Shown: positions 52,810 to 62,117, numbered from the stretch's first letter. The stretch is DNA of 64,000 bases from Clostridia bacterium (GCA_024403735.1 JAKSRG010000013.1:1-64000), one strand, 5' to 3'. Numbers and translations: made by a program. The notes: generated by a model from the sequence alone, not told the origin.

Positions 52810-53892
52810 ATGAATATTGCGATTATTACTGGTGCGTCATCTGGAATTGGTGAAGCTTTTTTGCGTGAGATTATCAAGGAGAGAAGCGCTTATGGTAGCG
52901 TTCCTTTTGATGAGATTTGGGTTATTGCTAGACGCAAGGAGAAACTCGAGGCACTAAGTCAGGAACTCGATAGTAAGAGAATTATCCCACTAGTAATAGA
53001 TTTGGCCGAGCCATCTAGCTTGGTTAAGCTTGAAGATAAGCTCAAAGAGAAGGACCCAACTGTTGGTCTTCTCATTAATTGTGCTGGAATGGGTAAGAGG
53101 GGTGTTGTTGAAGATAAGTCAGTAACAGACCTCGAAGACACAATTGATATCAACTGTACATGTCTTACAAAAGTTACTAGAATTTGCCTCCCATACATGA
53201 TTAGTAAAAATCCAGTATTCTCTAGATCTAATGGACCTAGAATTATTAATATCGCTTCATCAGCAGCATTCCTTCCACAGCCAGGATTTGCTACTTATGC
53301 AGCTTCTAAGGCATATGTCCTTAATTTCTCACGTGCTCTAGCTTATGAGCTCAAGCAGTACAACATCGCTGTTACTACTGTATGTCCAGGTCCAGTTAAG
53401 ACTGAATTCCTTAGTAAGGCTACAGATAATAAGGAGAGCGATTTCACAGGTATCCGCGCATATTGTGTAGCAGATCCTACTAAGCTCGCAGTTGCATCTT
53501 TACGTGCATGTAGAATGGGTCGTAAGGTGCTCGTTTATGGCTTTATGCAGAAGTTACTTCATGTTGCATCTAAGATTTTGCCTACTGATCTTATTCTTTG
53601 GATCGAGACACTCACAATGAATCAGACAGTTAGTGAGAGAGAATATGTAAATGTATATAGCACTGAGCCAACTCCAGAAATTAAGCCTACAAAGGTAGAG
53701 GCAGAAGTTAAGGTTGTGGAGAAGCCAGTGGTAAAAGCTGAGGAGAAGACAGTAGTTGCTCCTAAGACTTCAGTAGTTACAAAGATTGATGCTAAGGCTG
53801 AAGATGTTTCGGTTGATGAGAACACTGAGAAAACATCTTCTTCTGTTGAGATTGAAACTTCTGAAGCAGCAAAGCGAATTCTTGGAGAATAA
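52810..53892 (+). CDS. SDR family oxidoreductase with Glu/Lys-rich tail
   Basis: 360 residues. The classical SDR domain (about 1-255) has TGASSGIGEAF for NAD(P) binding, NCAGMG, catalytic Ser in NIASSAAFLPQPG and Tyr/Lys in YAASKAY, and the CPGPVKTEF loop. Substrate unknown. A 90-residue tail after about 270 (TPEIKPTKVEAEVKVVEKP and EEKTVVAPK) is charged and low-complexity, not found in ordinary SDRs, which end near 260. GGAGG sits five bases before ATG 52810. Confidence 0.88.
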   Translation: MNIAIITGASSGIGEAFLREIIKERSAYGSVPFDEIWVIARRKEKLEALSQELDSKRIIPLVIDLAEPSSLVKLEDKLKEKDPTVGLLINCAGMGKRGVVEDKSVTDLEDTIDINCTCLTKVTRICLPYMISKNPVFSRSNGPRIINIASSAAFLPQPGFATYAASKAYVLNFSRALAYELKQYNIAVTTVCPGPVKTEFLSKATDNKESDFTGIRAYCVADPTKLAVASLRACRMGRKVLVYGFMQKLLHVASKILPTDLILWIETLTMNQTVSEREYVNVYSTEPTPEIKPTKVEAEVKVVEKPVVKAEEKTVVAPKTSVVTKIDAKAEDVSVDENTEKTSSSVEIETSEAAKRILGE

Positions 53893-53986
53893 TGGGCATT
53901 TTCACAATAGACTATGTCATAAAGTAACCATATAATGATATTCGTATTTATATGCGAAATTATATGTGAATGGAGACTATCTATAG

Positions 53987-55597
53987 ATGTTGGACGTGTC
54001 TAATGTAACCCTGATGTTCGCCAGCCGAACACTTTTCGAAGGGGTTAATATTCAGTTTACTAAGGGTAATTGCTACGGCATTATTGGTGCTAATGGAGCA
54101 GGTAAATCAACATTCCTCAAGGTTTTGTCTGGCGAGATTGAGCCACAGAAGGGTTTTGTTACTCTTCCAAAAACAGAGCGAATGGCTGTTCTTGAACAGG
54201 ATCACTTTAAATACGATGAATACAATGTAAGAGAAACAGTTATCATGGGTCACAAGAGACTCTATGAGATCATGAAGGAAAAAGAGCGCCTTTATGCTAA
54301 GACTGATTTCAATGATGAGGACGGCGTTTTGCTCGGTGAACTCGAAGGTGAATTCGCTGAGTTAGATGGATGGTCTGCTGAAACTAATGCAGAGATTTTG
54401 CTTCAGGGTCTTGGTTTGGGTGAAGATTTCTATGAGAGACCAATGAAGGATCTTACTGGTGGACAGAAGGTGAAGGTTCTTCTCGCGCAGGCATTGTTCG
54501 GTAATCCAGATGTACTCCTTTTGGATGAGCCTACTAACCACCTTGATTTGAATAGCTGTCGTTGGCTCGAGAACTATCTCATGGATTTCGAGAACTGCGT
54601 ACTCGTTGTATCTCACGACCGTCACTTCCTTAATAAGGTATGTACACATATTGTTGATATTGACTTTAAGCAGGTAACTCTTTTCCAGGGTAACTACGAC
54701 TTCTGGTATGAGTATACACAGCTCTCACTTCGTCAGCTCCGTGATCAGACTAAGAAGATTGAAGCTAGACGTAAGGAACTTCAGGACTTTATTGCTCGAT
54801 TCTCAGCTAATGCTTCTAAGTCTAAGCAGGCTACATCACGTAGAAAGCTTCTCGAGAATATGGAACTCCCTGAAGTTAAGCAGTCTTCTAGAAGATATCC
54901 ATTTATTTCTTTCCAGCAGGATAGAGAGATTGGTAATGATGTATTGTTCGTAACTAATGTAAGTGCTACTAGCAATAACCGTAAGACACTTAATAACATC
55001 ACATTCACTATGGAGCGTGATGACAGAATTGCATTCGTTGGTAAGGATGAAATTGCTAACACACAGTTACTTAACATTCTCGCTGGCGTAGATACAGATT
55101 ACGAAGGTGAGGTTAAGTGGGGTATCACTACTTCAAGATCTTATCTTCCAAAGGATAATTCACAGTTCTTTGATGGTTGTGAATTAAGTCTTGGTGATTG
55201 GCTCCGCCAGTTCTCAAAGGATCAGACAGAAACATATATCAGAGGCTTCTTGGGTAGAATGCTCTTCTCTGGTGAAGAAGCAACAAAGAGCGCTAAGGTT
55301 CTCTCTGGTGGTGAGAAGGTTAGACTTATGCTTTCTAGAATGATGCTCAGTAATTCTAATATCATCATCCTAGACGATCCTACTAACCACTTAGACCTTG
55401 AGTCTATTACTGCCCTCAATGAAGGCATTAAGAAATTCCCTGGTCCAATCCTCTTCACATCACACGATAGAGAACTTGTAAATACAGTTGCAAATAGAGT
55501 TATAGAAATTACAGAAGATGGTATAATAGACAAGAGAATGGGATACGATGAGTATCTCGAGTGGAGAGAAGAAAATATAGGAGGAATTCTCACATGA
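53987..55597 (+). CDS. ABC-F family ATPase (YbiT-like)
   Basis: 536 residues with two ABC domains joined by a charged linker (about 225-300). Domain 1 is intact: GANGAGKST (about 34-42), [13 protein letters not shown] and [12 protein letters not shown]. Domain 2 lacks a Walker A: the segment reads [18 protein letters not shown], and Walker B is [12 protein letters not shown] with Asp in place of the catalytic Glu, though [11 protein letters not shown] is kept. ABC-F proteins act on the ribosome (translation factor or antibiotic resistance) and have no membrane part. TATAAT at 53931-53936 is a likely -10. The last four bases overlap the ugd-like gene (ATGA). Confidence 0.92.
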   Translation: MLDVSNVTLMFASRTLFEGVNIQFTKGNCYGIIGANGAGKSTFLKVLSGEIEPQKGFVTLPKTERMAVLEQDHFKYDEYNVRETVIMGHKRLYEIMKEKERLYAKTDFNDEDGVLLGELEGEFAELDGWSAETNAEILLQGLGLGEDFYERPMKDLTGGQKVKVLLAQALFGNPDVLLLDEPTNHLDLNSCRWLENYLMDFENCVLVVSHDRHFLNKVCTHIVDIDFKQVTLFQGNYDFWYEYTQLSLRQLRDQTKKIEARRKELQDFIARFSANASKSKQATSRRKLLENMELPEVKQSSRRYPFISFQQDREIGNDVLFVTNVSATSNNRKTLNNITFTMERDDRIAFVGKDEIANTQLLNILAGVDTDYEGEVKWGITTSRSYLPKDNSQFFDGCELSLGDWLRQFSKDQTETYIRGFLGRMLFSGEEATKSAKVLSGGEKVRLMLSRMMLSNSNIIILDDPTNHLDLESITALNEGIKKFPGPILFTSHDRELVNTVANRVIEITEDGIIDKRMGYDEYLEWREENIGGILT

Positions 55598-56817
55598 AAA
55601 TAACAGTAGCAGGCCTTGGATATGTTGGTCTCTCAATCGCTGTATTGCTCTCACAGCACAATGAAGTTACAGCAGTTGATATTAGCGAAGACAGAGTTAA
55701 TTTAGTTAATAATAAGAAGTCACCTATCGTAGATGCTGAAATCGAAGATTTCTTGGCAAATCACGATCTTAATCTTAAGGCTACAACAGATGCTTCTACA
55801 GCTTATAACGATGCAGAGTTCGTAGTAATCGCTACACCTACTAACTATGATACAGAAGCTAATTACTTCGATACTAGCGCAGTAGAGTCAGTAATCGATA
55901 TCGCCCTCAAGGCAAACCCTAATTCTATCCTTGTAATCAAGTCAACAATCCCTGTTGGTTATACACGTGAGATTAACGAGAGATACAATACAGACAGAAT
56001 TCTCTTTAGCCCAGAGTTCTTAAGAGAAGGTAAGGCTTTGTACGATAATCTCTATCCTAGCAGAATCATCGCTTCAGCTCTTAAGGGTAATGAGCAGCGT
56101 CATAAGGATGCAGAGAAGTTCGCTTCACTCATCAAGGAAGGCGCTATCAAGCAGGATGTTGAGGTTCTCATCATCGATACTAACGAAGCTGAGTCAGTTA
56201 AGCTTTTCTCTAACACATATCTTGCACTTCGTATCAGCTACTTCAACGAGCTCGATACTTTCTGTGATGAGCGTGGCCTTGAGACAGCTCAGGTAATCAG
56301 AGGTGTATGTCTTGATCCACGAATCGGTGACTTCTACAATAACCCTTCATTCGGTTATGGTGGATACTGTCTCCCTAAGGATACAAAGCAGCTTAAGGCT
56401 AACTATAAAAACGTTCCAGAGACACTTATTTCTGCTGTAGTAGATTCTAACTCAGTACGTAAGGATTACATCGCTGATAGAATTCTTGCTAAGGCTGGTG
56501 TTGAAGTTACAGAGTATGGCGTTAAGAGTGATAAGAAGGTTGTTATCGGCTTCTACCGTCTCACAATGAAGATGGGTTCAGACAACTTCCGTGCTAGCTC
56601 AATTCAGGGCATTATGAAGCGTATCAAGGCTAAGGGTGTTGAGACAGTTCTTTATGAGCCAGCATTCCCAGGCGACGACTTCTACGGCACAAAGGTTATT
56701 AAGGACCTCGACGAGTTCAAGAAGATTTCTGATCTTATCGTTGTAAATCGTCACAGCTCAAAGCTCGAAGATGTTGCCGATAAGGTATACACAAGAGATC
56801 TTTACGCAAGAGACTAA
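55594..56817 (+). CDS. UDP-glucose 6-dehydrogenase-like enzyme
   Basis: 407 residues of the UDP-glucose/GDP-mannose dehydrogenase family. [16 protein letters not shown] is the NAD-binding motif, [12 protein letters not shown] the substrate loop, and [15 protein letters not shown] holds the catalytic Cys. It oxidises a UDP-hexose to a UDP-uronic acid for surface polysaccharide; Ugd is the closest fit. True start is ATG 55594 with TAGGAGG ten bases before, overlapping the ABC-F stop. The pairing with an ABC-F gene is translational coupling without an obvious metabolic link. A terminator follows. Confidence 0.92.
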   Translation: MKITVAGLGYVGLSIAVLLSQHNEVTAVDISEDRVNLVNNKKSPIVDAEIEDFLANHDLNLKATTDASTAYNDAEFVVIATPTNYDTEANYFDTSAVESVIDIALKANPNSILVIKSTIPVGYTREINERYNTDRILFSPEFLREGKALYDNLYPSRIIASALKGNEQRHKDAEKFASLIKEGAIKQDVEVLIIDTNEAESVKLFSNTYLALRISYFNELDTFCDERGLETAQVIRGVCLDPRIGDFYNNPSFGYGGYCLPKDTKQLKANYKNVPETLISAVVDSNSVRKDYIADRILAKAGVEVTEYGVKSDKKVVIGFYRLTMKMGSDNFRASSIQGIMKRIKAKGVETVLYEPAFPGDDFYGTKVIKDLDEFKKISDLIVVNRHSSKLEDVADKVYTRDLYARD

Positions 56818-56842
56818 TTTTTAGATTTGATTTTAGTTAATT

Positions 56843-56879
56843 AGGATGCATCCGAGATTTTACTCGGGTGCATTTTTTA
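56843..56879 (+). terminator. Rho-independent terminator after UDP-glucose dehydrogenase-like gene
   Basis: ATGCATCCGAG pairs with CTCGGGTGCAT around ATTTTA, followed by TTTTTTAT. Confidence 0.9.
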
Positions 56880-56897
56880 TGGTCATTTTGCGACCTG

Positions 56898-56929
56898 CTC
56901 GAAAACATCCTGCGCGCTGTGTTTTCGAG
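56898..56929. repeat. Inverted pair of the GTTTTCGAG motif
   Basis: CTCGAAAAC (56898-56906) and GTTTTCGAG (56921-56929) are perfect inverted copies around 14 bases. The same nonamer is frequent across the window (see findings). Possible protein-binding site or stem-loop between the terminator and the next promoter. Confidence 0.55.
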
Positions 56930-57086
56930 TCCTGCATATAATCGGCAAGAATAAATTAGTAACTTATCAAATACAAAATGTATACTATACTTGACATTGT
57001 GTAAAAGAGAGTGTATATTCAACTCATAACGGGGAACGAATAAAGACTAGAATGTAGAAGGGTTCCTTGTGGATAGGAGTTTTTTT

Positions 57087-58091
57087 ATGGAAAAGAAGAT
57101 TATTAAGATCATTGCTGCTATTGGACTTATTATTATCGCGCTAGGTACCTTAGTTAGCTATTCTGTGAGCCTTGATAAGAATTACACACAGATTGGGACA
57201 GATATGCTGATTGAAGATGGTGAACCTTTGACACAGGGCATGAAGTTTGAATTCACTATCGATAGCGAGAACGATTACATTGGCCATATCAAGTGGAGAT
57301 CCAAATCTGGCAGAGCACCAGAGTTTTTGACAGGTGCAGTTATGACAGACGCTGATGGCAACTTTATTATGGCATGTACAGGTGATGAAGTAGCTATTGA
57401 TACTGAGGAGTTGCACCTTAAGAAGGGCACATATGAGGTAGCTCTTTACACATTAACATCTGAAGAAGCTGCTAATGAATTTAGAACAAATTATAAAACA
57501 GGTATCACTCTTGGTAAGGAATTTGAGAACTATTCAGATAACACAGAGTGCCAGATGGAATACTTCTTTAAGATTTCACCAGCAGTTAATGTTGTTGGTT
57601 TGATTAAGATTATTCTTTCTATGATTATGTCAATTGCTGGTGGACTTTTACTATCTGCTTCATTTACATCAGGTAAGAGCTCTTCTCAGGTTTACGACGA
57701 GCGCCAGGTAGCTAATAGAGGAATTGCTTACAAATATAGTTTCTACACTTTGCTTGTATATTGCATATGTGCTGCCACTGTTGATCTACTTGGTGTAAAG
57801 CTCCCAATAAGCATTGGACTAATAATGTTTTTTGGTGTGATGGTTGCATTGGGCGTATTCGTTACTGTTGCTCTTTGGAAGGACTGCTACTTTGCTCTTA
57901 ACGATAAGCGTAGAAATGTGGTGATTTTCCTTAGCATTAGTTTGGTCATCTTTATTGCTTCATTGATAAACAACCTCAAGTATGGTTTCGTTGAATTCGC
58001 AGCTGTTAATGTTTCATTCATTGTGCTATTCATTTTTACCCTTGCAGTTATTGGTATCAAATCCGTGATTGATAGTAAGGAGGCAGAGTAA
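57087..58091 (+). CDS. Polytopic membrane protein paired with XRE regulator
   Basis: About 334 residues. One N-terminal span (about 5-27), an extracytoplasmic beta-like domain (about 30-165), then spans near 170, 215, 245, 280 and 310. The cytoplasmic loop has YDERQVANRG, the DERQ motif of small membrane proteins (DUF2178-like) usually encoded with a YozG/XRE regulator. Function unknown. TAGGAG favours ATG 57087; GTG 57069 is unlikely. Its stop overlaps the start of the HTH gene. Confidence 0.75.
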   Translation: MEKKIIKIIAAIGLIIIALGTLVSYSVSLDKNYTQIGTDMLIEDGEPLTQGMKFEFTIDSENDYIGHIKWRSKSGRAPEFLTGAVMTDADGNFIMACTGDEVAIDTEELHLKKGTYEVALYTLTSEEAANEFRTNYKTGITLGKEFENYSDNTECQMEYFFKISPAVNVVGLIKIILSMIMSIAGGLLLSASFTSGKSSSQVYDERQVANRGIAYKYSFYTLLVYCICAATVDLLGVKLPISIGLIMFFGVMVALGVFVTVALWKDCYFALNDKRRNVVIFLSISLVIFIASLINNLKYGFVEFAAVNVSFIVLFIFTLAVIGIKSVIDSKEAE

Positions 58092-58288
58092 TGAAGAACC
58101 TGAAGCTTAAGGCTGCCAGAGCAGCTATGGATATGTCTCAGGATGATCTCGCTAAGCTCTGCGGTGTATCACGTCAGACAATTAATGCTATTGAGAAGGG
58201 CGACTATAATCCTACGATTAATCTTTGCAAGGCAATCTGCAAAACACTCGGTAAGACCCTTGATGAACTCTTCTGGGACGAAGAATAA
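58091..58288 (+). CDS. XRE/Cro-CI family small regulator, 65 aa
   Basis: A single helix-turn-helix domain: KAARAAMDMSQDDLAKLCGV then SRQTINAIEKGDYNP and LCKAICKTLGKTLDELFW. This 65-residue YozG-like type often regulates the membrane protein gene with which it is coupled. It overlaps the upstream gene by one base; AAGGAGGC lies just upstream of ATG. A terminator follows. Confidence 0.93.
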   Translation: MKNLKLKAARAAMDMSQDDLAKLCGVSRQTINAIEKGDYNPTINLCKAICKTLGKTLDELFWDEE

Positions 58289-58292
58289 ATTA

Positions 58293-58328
58293 GTAATCAC
58301 GCTTCTTGATAAGGGGCGTGATTTTTTA
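58293..58328 (+). terminator. Rho-independent terminator after XRE gene
   Basis: AATCACGC pairs with GCGTGATT around TTCTTGATAAGG, followed by TTTTTATG. Confidence 0.85.
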
Positions 58329-58536
58329 TGAACCAATGCTATGAAACGCTCGAAAACACGCTGTTTTTGGTCATGTTGTCGGCTTTTTGTGTTATTTGTT
58401 GTAAAAAATCACGAATTGATTGTTTATGTTTGGATTTTTGCACTATGTCTAAAAAGCACTAAAATTTTACTTTTTCATCTATAATAACAACTGTCTAAGA
58501 CAATTATTATGTCGTAAATTCATGGAGGATTTGGAT

Positions 58537-59139
58537 ATGGCAACTACAAATAAGCCAGCTGACAAGAAGGTTACAGCTGAAGTTAAGGCAACAGCTCCAA
58601 AGGCTGAGGCAAAGAAGGAAGTTAAGGCAGCAGCTCCAAAGGCTGAAGCAAAGAAGGAAGTTAAGGCTGAAGCTCCAAAGGCAGAGGTTAAGAAGGTTGA
58701 GGCTCCTAAGGCAGAAGCTAAGAAGCCAGCAGCTAAGAAGGCAGCAGCTCCAAAGGCTGAGAAGAAGCCAGCAGCTAAGAAGCCAGTAGCTAAGAAGGCA
58801 GCAGCTCCAAAGGCTGTAGTTGCTACATTCGAGAGCATCTACACAGCAGTTGAGGCTAAGGCTAAGAAGGCTAAGTTTACATCAGATTTCATGGCTACAC
58901 AGATCACACTTAAGGGTAACCTCGAGTGCCAGCCACTTTATGTTAAGGTTGAGGCTAAGAAGGCAGAAGTTGCTCCATATGAGTACAACAACGCTTGCTT
59001 CTATATCGATGCTGATGCTGAGACATTTGCAGCTATCTTGAATGGCAAGAAGAGCATTTTCGATGCACTCGCAGCTGGTTCAGTTGAGATCAACGGTGAT
59101 GCTACAAAGGCTATTCTCTTTATAAAGGCAATGTTCTAA
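58537..59139 (+). CDS. Histone H1-like protein fused to SCP2-like domain
   Basis: About 200 residues. Residues 1-95 are an Ala/Lys/Pro polymer of KAEAKKEVKAAAP and PAAKKPVAKKAAAPKA repeats, like bacterial histone H1-type (HctA/AlgP-like) DNA-binding tails. Residues about 96-200 resemble an SCP2 sterol-carrier domain: FYIDADAETFAAILNGKKSIFDALAAGSVEINGDATKAILFIKAM, where the acidic-strand, LNGK and GSVEINGD pattern is kept. GGAGG is eight bases before ATG 58537. Uniform codon use (GCT/GCA, AAG, CCA) suggests high expression. Function unknown; the fusion is unusual. A terminator overlaps the next gene's promoter. Confidence 0.78.
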   Translation: MATTNKPADKKVTAEVKATAPKAEAKKEVKAAAPKAEAKKEVKAEAPKAEVKKVEAPKAEAKKPAAKKAAAPKAEKKPAAKKPVAKKAAAPKAVVATFESIYTAVEAKAKKAKFTSDFMATQITLKGNLECQPLYVKVEAKKAEVAPYEYNNACFYIDADAETFAAILNGKKSIFDALAAGSVEINGDATKAILFIKAMF

Positions 59140-59166
59140 TTTAGAGCTTGATTGACTATTGAATTT

Positions 59167-59202
59167 AATCGACCTTGTGCATATGCATGAGGTCGATTTT
59201 TT
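59167..59202 (+). terminator. Rho-independent terminator after H1/SCP2-like gene
   Basis: AATCGACCT pairs with AGGTCGATT around a loop that holds ATGCAT-type self-pairing, followed by TTTTTTG. Confidence 0.85.
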
Positions 59203-59203
59203 G

Positions 59204-59218
59204 TGCGATAATATAGGA
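59204..59218 (+). promoter_or_regulatory. Extended -10 promoter of HAD gene, predicted leaderless
   Basis: TGCGATAAT (TG at 59204-59205, -10 GATAAT 59207-59212) is followed by ATAGGA and the ATG at 59219. The gap is six bases, the same as at the kinase gene (12205-12219). The A of ATG should be the first transcribed base. AGGA abuts the ATG too closely to serve as a ribosome site. Confidence 0.5.
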
Positions 59219-59905
59219 ATGGAAAAGAATTACGATAACTACATCTTTGATTTATATGGAACACTCATCGATTTAGATTCGGATGAGATGTCAGCTAAGA
59301 CCTGGAAAAGGTTCATTAGCTGGCTTGATAAGCGTGAAATTAAGCATCCTGATTACATTACAATGCGAAGGGAGTTTTTCGAGCTGGACAAAAAGGCTCG
59401 TATTAAGCTCACTAATGAGATGGGGATTAAGTATCCTGAGATAGATATCATTCCAGTCTATAAGGAGCAATTTACAAAGTATGGTAACAGCCTAAGCGAT
59501 AGTGAGATTGAGGAACTATCTTATGCATTTAGAAGGGCGTCTATCTCGCATATTGGCTTATATGATGGTGTGATGGAGTATCTTAATAGCCTTAAGGCTA
59601 GTGGTAAGAAAATATATATTTTGAGTAATGCGCAGAGATCCTATACTTGGCCTGAAGTATTGATGTTTGGGTTCGATAAGATAATGGATGATATCTTGAT
59701 ATCTAGTGACGATTATTACATGAAGCCTGAGGTTAAATATTTCGAGAGATTATTTAGTAAGCATAATCTTGATAAGGCGACTTCGGTGATGATTGGTGAC
59801 AGTCTAAGTAGTGATATTCGGGGCGCAATTAATTATGGAATAGATTACATTCATCTTAGTGGAGATAATAAAGCAGAGCAGTTTTATGTTAATCAGATGA
59901 AATAG
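59219..59905 (+). CDS. HAD-IA family hydrolase
   Basis: About 228 residues. Motif I is FDLYGTLID (nucleophile Asp near 10, with a Tyr between the two usual residues DxYGT), motif II is ILSNAQRS, motif III/IV is MKPEVKYF...MIGDSLSSDIRGAINYG. The helical cap (about 20-95) is that of HAD subclass IA phosphatases; the substrate is unknown. The upstream in-frame codons run through the terminator of the previous gene, so ATG 59219 is the real start. The YjjG-like protein at 631 shares the GDSLSSDI segment. Starts with no leader. Confidence 0.82.
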   Translation: MEKNYDNYIFDLYGTLIDLDSDEMSAKTWKRFISWLDKREIKHPDYITMRREFFELDKKARIKLTNEMGIKYPEIDIIPVYKEQFTKYGNSLSDSEIEELSYAFRRASISHIGLYDGVMEYLNSLKASGKKIYILSNAQRSYTWPEVLMFGFDKIMDDILISSDDYYMKPEVKYFERLFSKHNLDKATSVMIGDSLSSDIRGAINYGIDYIHLSGDNKAEQFYVNQMK

Positions 59906-60032
59906 TCTCAAAATGTGCCAGAAAGTAGCATTTTCTTAGGTTGAGAGCGCTTTTGAGTGTTATTAATGTTAATAATGTGTTAATATTAATAAGTTGTCTT
60001 GTGCTTTGCTGAGCATTAGTCGGAGGATTATG

Positions 60033-61595
60033 ATGCATTTATTTGGTTTTTATAAGGATGGAATGGTCATCCAGCGTAATAAGGAGATTCTCATTATAGG
60101 TGAAGCTAACGAACTTCAGAATGTTAGCGCGCTTATTAAGAACTCATCTAAAACTTTGGCAAGCGGCTGCGTTTCAGCAGATGCCAAGGGTAATTTTCAG
60201 GTTAAATTAAATGCACTCCCAGAAGGCGGACCATATATTCTTGAGGTAACTGACGGCATTGATACTATTACTGTATCAGATGTGTTCATTGGTGAGCTTT
60301 GGCTCGCTGCTGGTCAGGATAATATGAAGATGCCTCTTAAGTTCACAGAGAATGCAGAAGAAGCAAGAAAGCTTATTAAGAATGCTAAACTCCACTATTA
60401 TGTAGTTCCAACAATTGAATCTAATAATCCTAATTTTGCAGAAGTTGAGAAGGATACTAAGTGGGTTCGTGTAGATAGCAATAATTCAGTTGAGATGAGT
60501 GCGATTGCATATTATTTTGCACTCGAGCTTATGACAAAGATTGACTGCCATATTGGTATTATTGCTTGCTTCGAGGAACAGACAAATGTTGCATCATGGC
60601 AGAGTGTTAAGTCCTTGAAGGCTTCACCTGAAGGTGCTAATTACCTTAAGGAATGGGAAGATAACAGCGCTGGCATTTCAGAGGCTGGCTATAGGGCTGA
60701 CCTTGCTAGATATAAGAAGGATAAGGCAGCTTGGCATTCTGAATATGCTAAGGCTTCTCTTAGATATCCAGATTATGCTTATGATGAGATTACAGAACTT
60801 ATCGGTAGATTTAAGTCTGAGTATCCATTCGGTGAGTGGTCATGTAGAAGACCTGGTGGTATGTTCGAGCAGAAGATTATGCGAGTTGCTCCAATGCCTA
60901 TCGCAGGTGTTATTTACTATCAGGGTGAGAGTGACTGCGAGTATCATTCTGATGACTATTTTGGAGCTTTCCTCTCACTTATTAAAGAGTGGAGAATGGT
61001 TTTCAAGGACGATAAGCTCCCATTCATTTATTGTCAGCTCCACATGTGGATTGATAGAGAAAGAAGATTTATTGGTCTTGAAGATTTCAAGTGGCCTAAG
61101 GTTCGTCAGGCTCAGTACCTCGCATATAAGAGTACAAGAAATACATATATGGCAATTCTTTCTGACTGCGGTCAGTTCGAGAATCCTAATCCAGTAGATA
61201 AGAAGACACCAGGTAGCCGTATGGCATATCTCGCGCTCAAGAATATCTATGGTTACAAGGAAGTTCCAGCTACAGCTCCGTACCTCATTGATCTTCGTTC
61301 AATTAATGGTGGCGTAGAGATGAGTTTCGCAGGTGATTTCTCAATGCTCATGATTAAGGGCTATGGTGAGACAGGCTTTGAGATTTGTGGTAAGGACGGT
61401 CAGTTCTACAACTGTGACGCTTCAGTAGATTTTGATGGTAAGACAGTTACATGCTTCAGTCCATACGTATTGGAGCCTGCTACAGTAAGATATGCGTACT
61501 TTAGTTATGGTACAGCTACACTTTCTTCTGATACAGGTCTTGCAGTTTTGCCTTTCACTCGTAATGTTATTAAAGGTCTAAATGATTTATACTAA
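60033..61595 (+). CDS. Sialate O-acetylesterase-like protein, probable pseudoenzyme
   Basis: About 521 residues, cytoplasmic (no signal peptide). The fold follows SASA (SGNH-type) carbohydrate acetylesterases: LWLAAGQDNMKMPL, then GVIYYQGESDCEYHSDDY, LIKEWR and DCGQFENPNPVDKKTPGSRMAYLAL. The catalytic Ser of GQSNM is Asp96, and the His of the D-x-H-P motif is Asn (about 386). Two of the triad positions are therefore lost, so esterase activity is unlikely; carbohydrate binding or a different reaction may remain. GGAGG supports ATG 60033 (or 60030). A terminator follows. Confidence 0.82.
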   Translation: MHLFGFYKDGMVIQRNKEILIIGEANELQNVSALIKNSSKTLASGCVSADAKGNFQVKLNALPEGGPYILEVTDGIDTITVSDVFIGELWLAAGQDNMKMPLKFTENAEEARKLIKNAKLHYYVVPTIESNNPNFAEVEKDTKWVRVDSNNSVEMSAIAYYFALELMTKIDCHIGIIACFEEQTNVASWQSVKSLKASPEGANYLKEWEDNSAGISEAGYRADLARYKKDKAAWHSEYAKASLRYPDYAYDEITELIGRFKSEYPFGEWSCRRPGGMFEQKIMRVAPMPIAGVIYYQGESDCEYHSDDYFGAFLSLIKEWRMVFKDDKLPFIYCQLHMWIDRERRFIGLEDFKWPKVRQAQYLAYKSTRNTYMAILSDCGQFENPNPVDKKTPGSRMAYLALKNIYGYKEVPATAPYLIDLRSINGGVEMSFAGDFSMLMIKGYGETGFEICGKDGQFYNCDASVDFDGKTVTCFSPYVLEPATVRYAYFSYGTATLSSDTGLAVLPFTRNVIKGLNDLY

Positions 61596-61623
61596 GAGTA
61601 GTTACTACTTTTGAATGTTAACT

Positions 61624-61660
61624 AAGTCAGATTAGTAACTGCTAATCTGGCTTATTTTTT
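61624..61660 (+). terminator. Rho-independent terminator after SASA-like gene
   Basis: AAGTCAGATTAG pairs with CTAATCTGGCTT around TAACTG, followed by ATTTTTT. Confidence 0.88.
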
Positions 61661-61679
61661 ATAGGAATTGAGGGAAATT

Positions 61680-62117
61680 ATGAACGTCGCATTTTTTATG
61701 AAACCAAAGCAGATGGTTGCTCATTTGTTTATTGATTTTACTATTAGACAGGCGTTGGAAAAGATGCATCATCATGGATACAGAGCTATCCCTGTATTAG
61801 ACAGAGATGGTCATTATATGGGAACTGTAACCGAAGGTGATTTTCTATGGCATATCGTAAAGGGCGAAGGTAAAGAGAGCCATACGATAGCAATTGAGAA
61901 TCTCGAGGATTTTAAGCTCAGTGAGCTCAATATTACTCCTGAGAACAATCCATCTGTCCTCATTACTGCTTCAATTGAGGAGCTCCTCATGCGAGCAATG
62001 AATCAGAATTTTATTCCTGTAGTTGATGATCGCAATCTCTTCATTGGAATTGTAACTAGACGAGATGTAATTCAGCACTTCTATAAGAAGACTTTTGGCT
62101 ATTCAGAGGGCGAATAA
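61680..62117 (+). CDS. CBS-domain protein
   Basis: 145 residues made of two CBS motifs: FTIRQALEKMHHHGYRAIPVLD with GTVTEGDF, and ASIEELLMRAMNQNFIPVVDD with GIVTRRDV. A CBS pair binds an adenine nucleotide (AMP, ATP or SAM) and signals energy state; here it stands alone without a catalytic domain. AGGGA five bases before ATG 61680 sets the start. No partner gene is evident; the neighbour downstream is a ligand-sensing GGDEF protein. Confidence 0.88.
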   Translation: MNVAFFMKPKQMVAHLFIDFTIRQALEKMHHHGYRAIPVLDRDGHYMGTVTEGDFLWHIVKGEGKESHTIAIENLEDFKLSELNITPENNPSVLITASIEELLMRAMNQNFIPVVDDRNLFIGIVTRRDVIQHFYKKTFGYSEGE

